Both the position numbers and the translations under genes were made by a program. A stretch of 64,000 bases of DNA from Terrilactibacillus tamarindi (GTDB lineage: Bacteria > Bacillota > Bacilli > Bacillales > Sporolactobacillaceae): contig NZ_WNHB01000014.1 of assembly GCF_009718825.1 (NCBI RefSeq), positions 1-64,000 of the forward strand, in the 5' to 3' direction. Each line of letters starts with the position of its first letter. Positions within the stretch are counted from its first letter, which is position 1. Below are positions 59,411 through 64,000 of this stretch, piece after piece. The notes beneath the pieces are model-generated. The model ran no database searches, was not told the DNA's origin, and saw nothing but the letters and a program-made list of their open reading frames with translations.

Positions 59411-60718
59411 TTACATTTTTGTAACAAAATTCTGAATTGTATCGAGAGCCCTTTTAGCATGCTGAGCATTTCTTTCTTTTTTATTTCTGATTTTTTCTGG
59501 TAATACCGGAAACAATCCAAAGTTGGCATTCATGGGTTGAAAGTTCTTTGCATTGGCCGTTGTTATATAGTGTGCCATACTGCCTATGGCCGTCTCTACT
59601 GGGAAAGTCACTGGATCTTTTCCTAGAGCTAGCCTTGCAGCATTTATGCCTGCAACAAGGCCAGATGCTGCAGATTCTACATATCCCTCAACACCAGTCA
59701 TTTGTCCCGCAAAAAACAAGTTTAGGTTCTCCTTATATTGATACGTAGGTTTTAACAATTTAGGAGAATTAATAAACGTATTTCGGTGCATAACACCATA
59801 TCTTACTATATTGGCATCTTCCAATCCAGGTATGAGACGAATAACTTCTTTTTGCGCACCCCACTTTAGATGGGTTTGGAAACCTACTATATTATATAGG
59901 GTTCCCGAAGCATTGTCTTGCCTTAATTGAACAACCGCAAATGGACGTTTCCCTGTCTTTGGATCTTCAAGTCCTACAGGTTTCATTGGACCGAATAACA
60001 TTGTTTTTTTCCCGCGTTTAGCCATCACTTCGATTGGCATGCACCCTTCAAAGAAAATTTCTTTTTCAAAACTCTTGAGCGGTACCGTCTCTGCTTGGAT
60101 TAACGCTTCATAAAAACGGTCAAATTGCTCCTCCGTCATGGGACAATTTAAATAAGCCGCCTCTCCTTTATCATATCGAGATTTAAGATAAACAATATCC
60201 CGGTTAATGCTATCAATTTCAATAATGGGAGCTGCAGCATCAAAAAAATAAAAATAATCTTCTCCGGTTAGATCTGATAAAGCATCACTTAATTCTTTTG
60301 AAGTTAATGGTCCGGTTGCTATGATCGTTGGTCCATCAGGTAAACGTGTGACCTCTTCATTAATAATTTCAATTAATGGATGATTTTTAATCGCCTCTGT
60401 CACTCGATCACTAAACTCATGTCGATCAACGGCAAGCGCGCCCCCAGCAGGCACGCTACAAGCATCTGCTGAGGATAAAATAAGTGAATCCAAACGGCGC
60501 ATTTCCTCTTTTAATATGCCGACAGCATTTGTTAAATCATTTGACCTGAGAGAATTAGTACAGACCAACTCTGCAAATTTATCAGTATGGTGTGCAGGGG
60601 TTTGTTTTACGGGACGCATTTCGTAAAGCTTAACAGGTACCCCGCGCTTTGCAATTTGGAAAGCTGCTTCGCTTCCTGCAAGGCCTGCGCCAATAACATG
60701 AACAACTTGTACAGTCAT
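59411..60718 (-). CDS. trmFO: Folate-dependent tRNA (m5U54) methyltransferase TrmFO
   Basis: Methylates U54 in the tRNA T loop using methylene-tetrahydrofolate and FADH2. 435 residues with an N-terminal FAD motif [12 protein letters not shown] (8-19), the VCTNSLRSN segment and [16 protein letters not shown] near the C-terminus. Also called gid. Follows topA by 17 nt. Confidence 0.97.
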   Translation of the reverse strand: MTVQVVHVIGAGLAGSEAAFQIAKRGVPVKLYEMRPVKQTPAHHTDKFAELVCTNSLRSNDLTNAVGILKEEMRRLDSLILSSADACSVPAGGALAVDRHEFSDRVTEAIKNHPLIEIINEEVTRLPDGPTIIATGPLTSKELSDALSDLTGEDYFYFFDAAAPIIEIDSINRDIVYLKSRYDKGEAAYLNCPMTEEQFDRFYEALIQAETVPLKSFEKEIFFEGCMPIEVMAKRGKKTMLFGPMKPVGLEDPKTGKRPFAVVQLRQDNASGTLYNIVGFQTHLKWGAQKEVIRLIPGLEDANIVRYGVMHRNTFINSPKLLKPTYQYKENLNLFFAGQMTGVEGYVESAASGLVAGINAARLALGKDPVTFPVETAIGSMAHYITTANAKNFQPMNANFGLFPVLPEKIRNKKERNAQHAKRALDTIQNFVTKM

Positions 60719-60735
60719 GGTTTTCTCCTTTATTT

Positions 60736-62814
60736 CTAATTCGTTTGATCTTCTTTATAGTCACAATGTGAACATTGAACGACTTTTCCCTTTTTAAGTT
60801 TTTTCTCAACGAGAAATTCATTACATTTAGGACACGACCTCTGAATAGGTTTATCCCAAGAGACAAAATCGCATTCTGGATAATGGTCACAACCATAAAA
60901 GATACGTCGTTTTTTACTCCTACGTTCGACAATTTCACCTTCATGACATTTCGGACATGCAACTCCCATTTTCTTTAAAATAGGTTTTGTGTTCCGACAA
61001 TCTGGAAAATTAGAACAGGCTAAAAACTTTCCATATCGACCCATCTTATAAACCATTTCATGGCCACAATTTTCACATTCGATTCCAGCAGGTTCATCTT
61101 TTATTTCGACTTCTCTCATTTCTTTCTCAGCGACCTCTAATCGAGATTCAAAGTCTTTGTAGAAGTCAGAAATAACATTGATCCAATCGATGTCACCACC
61201 CTCGACAGCGTCAAGATTATCTTCCATCTTAACCGTGAAGTCAACATCAATAATTTCTGGGAAAAATTCCACAATAAGTTCTAGAACCACTTCACCCAAT
61301 TCGGTAGGAACAAACTTTCGATCATCTAACGTAACATAACCACGCCGTTGGATCGTGTCAATGGTGGGTGCATAAGTTGATGGTCGTCCGATCCCAATTT
61401 CCTCCATTGTACGAACAAGCCTTGCTTCAGTATAACGTGGTGGTGGTTGGGTAAAATGTTGTTTTGGATCGATTTTTTCTTTCTTAACAATCATGCCATC
61501 TGTTAGTTCTGGTAAAAAACGATCATCGTCATTATTTGAACGATCATCATTACCCTCTATATAAACTTTCATAAAACCAGGAAATTTAATCTTCGATCCT
61601 GTAGCACGAAAAGTACAATCCGCATGAACAAGATCTGCTCTAACTGTATCCATAACAGCCGGTGCCATTTGGCTTGCAAGAAATCTCTCCCAAATTAACT
61701 TATATAATCTAAATTGATCACGACTTAAATATTCTTTAATGGCTTTAGGTTGTTGATTAACGGATGTAGGTCTAATCCCTTCGTGAGCATCCTGAGTTTT
61801 TTCTGATGTTTTTTTCTTTTTGTTATTCTCATTACCTAAGTATGATTCACCATAATGTTTACTTATGAATTGTTTTGCTTCTTCTTTAGCAACATCAGAT
61901 ATACGAGTAGAGTCTGTCCTCATATACGTTATTAACCCGGTTACTTGTTTCCCAATTTCGATACCCTCGTATAATTGCTGTGCTATCATCATGGTTTTTT
62001 TAGCTCTAAAATTTAATTTACGAGCCGCTTCTTGTTGAAGAGAAGATGTAATGAAAGGTAAAACAGGATTTCTAAGCCTTTCTTTTTTCTGTACATTTTT
62101 CACTTCAAACTCATCAGATTTTATTTTAGATAATATGCCATCCACATCATCTTTTGTATTAAGTTCTGTCTTTTTTCGGTTTAAACCATAGAAGGAAGCT
62201 TCAAATGTTTCATCTCCAGTTTTAAATAGACCTTTAATTGACCAATATTCTTCAGGTTCAAAGGCTTTTATTTCATTCTCTCTTTCGATAATCAACCGAA
62301 GGGCAACGGATTGGACCCGACCTGCACTTAAACCCTTTTTTACTTTTTTCCATAACAAAGGACTGATGTTATAACCCACCAAACGATCTAACACTCGTCT
62401 AGCTTGTTGGGCATTAACCAAATCCATATTTATTTTCCTTGGTTCTTTAAATGCATCTTTAATCGCTTGTTTTGTAATTTCATTAAAAACAACTCGGCAC
62501 TTCGATTTTTCATCAATATCTAAACTGTGAGCCAAGTGCCATGCTATAGCTTCCCCTTCACGGTCAGGGTCAGCTGCGAGATAAACTTTCTTAGCTTTTT
62601 TGGCTGCCTTTTTTAAATCTTTTAATACAGGACCTTTACCACGAATCGTAATGTATTTGGGTCTAAAATGATCCTCAACATCAACGCCCATTTGGCTTTT
62701 GGGTAAATCGCGTACATGTCCCATAGAGGCCTTAACATGGTATTTTGAGCCAAGATATCTTTCTATCGTTTTCGCTTTAGCGGGAGATTCAACGATGACA
62801 AGATAATCTTCCAT
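60736..62814 (-). CDS. topA: DNA topoisomerase I
   Basis: Type IA topoisomerase relaxing negative supercoils. 692 residues: Toprim domain (1-115, with ADPDREGE at 81-88), catalytic domain with active-site Y297 in TYMRTDSTR, and three C-terminal C4 zinc ribbons. The ATG at 62814 follows GGGGGAG; the open frame extends 31 codons upstream through the promoter region and is rejected. Confidence 0.98.
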   Translation of the reverse strand: MEDYLVIVESPAKAKTIERYLGSKYHVKASMGHVRDLPKSQMGVDVEDHFRPKYITIRGKGPVLKDLKKAAKKAKKVYLAADPDREGEAIAWHLAHSLDIDEKSKCRVVFNEITKQAIKDAFKEPRKINMDLVNAQQARRVLDRLVGYNISPLLWKKVKKGLSAGRVQSVALRLIIERENEIKAFEPEEYWSIKGLFKTGDETFEASFYGLNRKKTELNTKDDVDGILSKIKSDEFEVKNVQKKERLRNPVLPFITSSLQQEAARKLNFRAKKTMMIAQQLYEGIEIGKQVTGLITYMRTDSTRISDVAKEEAKQFISKHYGESYLGNENNKKKKTSEKTQDAHEGIRPTSVNQQPKAIKEYLSRDQFRLYKLIWERFLASQMAPAVMDTVRADLVHADCTFRATGSKIKFPGFMKVYIEGNDDRSNNDDDRFLPELTDGMIVKKEKIDPKQHFTQPPPRYTEARLVRTMEEIGIGRPSTYAPTIDTIQRRGYVTLDDRKFVPTELGEVVLELIVEFFPEIIDVDFTVKMEDNLDAVEGGDIDWINVISDFYKDFESRLEVAEKEMREVEIKDEPAGIECENCGHEMVYKMGRYGKFLACSNFPDCRNTKPILKKMGVACPKCHEGEIVERRSKKRRIFYGCDHYPECDFVSWDKPIQRSCPKCNEFLVEKKLKKGKVVQCSHCDYKEDQTN

Positions 62815-62854
62815 GAAAATTCTCCCCCTTTCTCTAATTGATAAATCCTCACTA

Positions 62855-62883
62855 ATCTTAATGACTGTATGATTATTTGTCAA
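62855..62883 (-). promoter_or_regulatory. Proximal SigA-type promoter of topA
   Basis: Minus-strand TTGACA (62878-62883), 17-bp spacer, TAAGAT (62855-62860); predicted leader about 34 nt. Confidence 0.72.
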
Positions 62884-63043
62884 ACATGATGCGTTAAAAA
62901 TATTCATACTTTAATCAATATATTCCTTTTTTAAGGAAATAAATGTCGTTTTAAGCGCTTTTTTACCCAATTGGATCCCATAATGATCGGATATAAATAG
63001 ACCAACTTGAATATATCAAGTCCAGTGTACCTAGCAGTCAGTA

Positions 63044-63072
63044 ATCATAGCATAAGAAATGAAAAAAATCAA
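63044..63072 (-). promoter_or_regulatory. Distal SigA-type promoter upstream of topA
   Basis: Minus-strand TTGATT (63067-63072), 17-bp spacer ending TGC, TATGAT (63044-63049). It would produce a leader of over 200 nt. Confidence 0.55.
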
Positions 63073-63146
63073 AAAATTAACCAATTAAGTTATATAAAAC
63101 ACTATTGATTCTTAGCTTAAAACGACTTTTCAATGACATCCTTTAA

Positions 63147-64000
63147 TCAATAGCGGATCTCAGATAGAATATCATCACTATCCATCACTAGTTTAGCCCC
63201 CTGTTGAATTAATTTATTCGTTCCTCTTGCGTTCGGTTCTAATATTGAACCTGGAATGGCCAAAACCTCACGCCCCTGTTCTAACGCTTGATCTGCAGTT
63301 ATTAAAGAGCCACTTCTCTCTTTTGCTTCGACAATGATCGTCGCTTTCGAAAGACCACTAATAATTCGGTTTCTTTCTGGAAATTGCCATTTTCTTGGAT
63401 ATCTAGAGGGAGGATATTCACTGATAACGACATGTTTTCTCGCTATTTCTTCAAATAAAGGTTGATTTTGAGAGGGGTATGGATGATAAAGACCCGATCC
63501 GAGTACGGCTATTGTTTTGGATTTCAGTCCAATATGATGAGCAAGCGTATCAACTCCGATGGCGAGTCCACTAACAATCGTCCATTTTTCTTTAACTAGA
63601 GGGAGTAAAACTTTTTCCATACATTTTTTTGCATAACTGCTTGGGTGTCTTGTCCCTACAACACTTAACAATTTATGATCATTTAAAAAAGAACGAGAAC
63701 CTTTGACATATAAGACAATAGGAGGATCAAATATCTTTTTTAACAAGAATGGGTAATCATCATCTAGAATCGTAACAATTTGAATGTGATTGTTTTGGTA
63801 TTCTTTCTCTATTTCATTCATTGATGGTCTTTCAAGTTCGATTTTAAATTGAGCAAAACGCTGATGACTTAACCTTAATATTGTCTTTATTTCGTGATCA
63901 GACCAGGTGTCAATAGGTCCCAAATGGTCCCAATTGAACAGAATTTTACGTAGCATAAGGTTGGTAACAGACTGGCAATGGTGAAGATAAATTAACCATG
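63147..64000 (-). CDS. dprA: DNA processing protein DprA/Smf (5' end outside window)
   Basis: Loads RecA on incoming single-stranded DNA in transformation. The Rossmann-like core is present: SVVGTRHPSSYAK, VSGLAIGVDTLAHHIGL, ERNRIISGLS, ERSGSLITADQALEQGREV and GTNKLIQQGAK. The first in-frame ATG is at 63956, but no ribosome site precedes it. The frame stays open to the window edge, encoding WLIYLHHCQSVTN, which fits the N-terminal SAM-like domain of DprA. The true start therefore lies beyond 64000, with perhaps ten residues missing. Confidence 0.93.
   Translation of the reverse strand, partial: WLIYLHHCQSVTNLMLRKILFNWDHLGPIDTWSDHEIKTILRLSHQRFAQFKIELERPSMNEIEKEYQNNHIQIVTILDDDYPFLLKKIFDPPIVLYVKGSRSFLNDHKLLSVVGTRHPSSYAKKCMEKVLLPLVKEKWTIVSGLAIGVDTLAHHIGLKSKTIAVLGSGLYHPYPSQNQPLFEEIARKHVVISEYPPSRYPRKWQFPERNRIISGLSKATIIVEAKERSGSLITADQALEQGREVLAIPGSILEPNARGTNKLIQQGAKLVMDSDDILSEIRY

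Larger units (their letters stand above)
62815..63146 (-). other. Intergenic region dprA–topA
   Basis: 332 bp with two SigA-like promoters for topA, and between them an ACTTGA/TCAAGT hairpin and a TTCCTT/AAGGAA inverted pair. No gene seen. Confidence 0.6.

Noticed and set aside
62815-62907. 31-codon N-terminal extension of topA
   Set aside because: It crosses a consensus promoter and lies upstream of the GGGGGAG-ATG start matching the family N-terminus.

Overview
This window is a chromosomal core segment of a low-GC, endospore-forming, flagellated member of the Bacillales. Gene order from mlpA to dprA follows the Bacillus subtilis fla/che–polC–pnp region almost gene for gene. Sporulation-linked ylxY, codY, PolC-type polymerase, the FliY-type switch, CheC/CheD and SigD-driven motility all fit. 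I cannot name a genus. Every gene I can support lies on the minus strand, so the operons read from high to low coordinates.

Layout in transcription order: (1) 64000–58.3 kb: dprA (5' end beyond the window), topA, trmFO, a 552-bp gap where codV/xerC normally lies, then hslV, hslU and codY (to 56.0 kb). (2) 55.8–27.1 kb: a fla/che operon of about 33 genes: rod and MS ring (flgBC, fliEFG), export ATPase (fliHIJ), hook (ylxF, fliK, flgD, a TIGR02530-type gene, flgE), swrD, fliL, switch (fliM, fliY), cheY, export gate (fliOPQR, flhBA), flhF, flhG, chemotaxis (cheB, A, W, C, D), sigD and swrB. (3) 27.2–17.6 kb: rpsB, tsf, pyrH, frr, uppS, cdsA, dxr, rasP, proS. (4) 17.4–13.1 kb: polC. (5) 12.7–7.5 kb: rimP, nusA, ylxR, ylxQ, infB, ylxP, rbfA. 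(6) 7.4–0.1 kb: truB, ribF, rpsO, pnp, ylxY, mlpA.

Together these encode flagellar assembly and chemotaxis with its sigma factor, translation factors and ribosomal proteins, the transcription factor NusA, the replicative polymerase, isoprenoid and phospholipid precursor synthesis, RNA turnover, and nutritional regulation by CodY. There are no tRNA or rRNA genes, CRISPR arrays, prophages or complete insertion sequences.

Most of the window is ordinary core genome. The departures worth attention are: a 206-bp structured repeat-like element with imperfect terminal inverted repeats after polC; an FlhG that keeps the FlhF-activating N-terminal motif but has lost its ATP-binding motifs; an unusually long FliK with an in-frame internal duplication; a hairpin between a Shine-Dalgarno sequence and the swrD start, with the hook gene flanked by hairpins; the missing codV; and terminator-like hairpins just upstream of polC, pyrH and rimP. 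All were found by eye; no alignments, folding or database searches were run.
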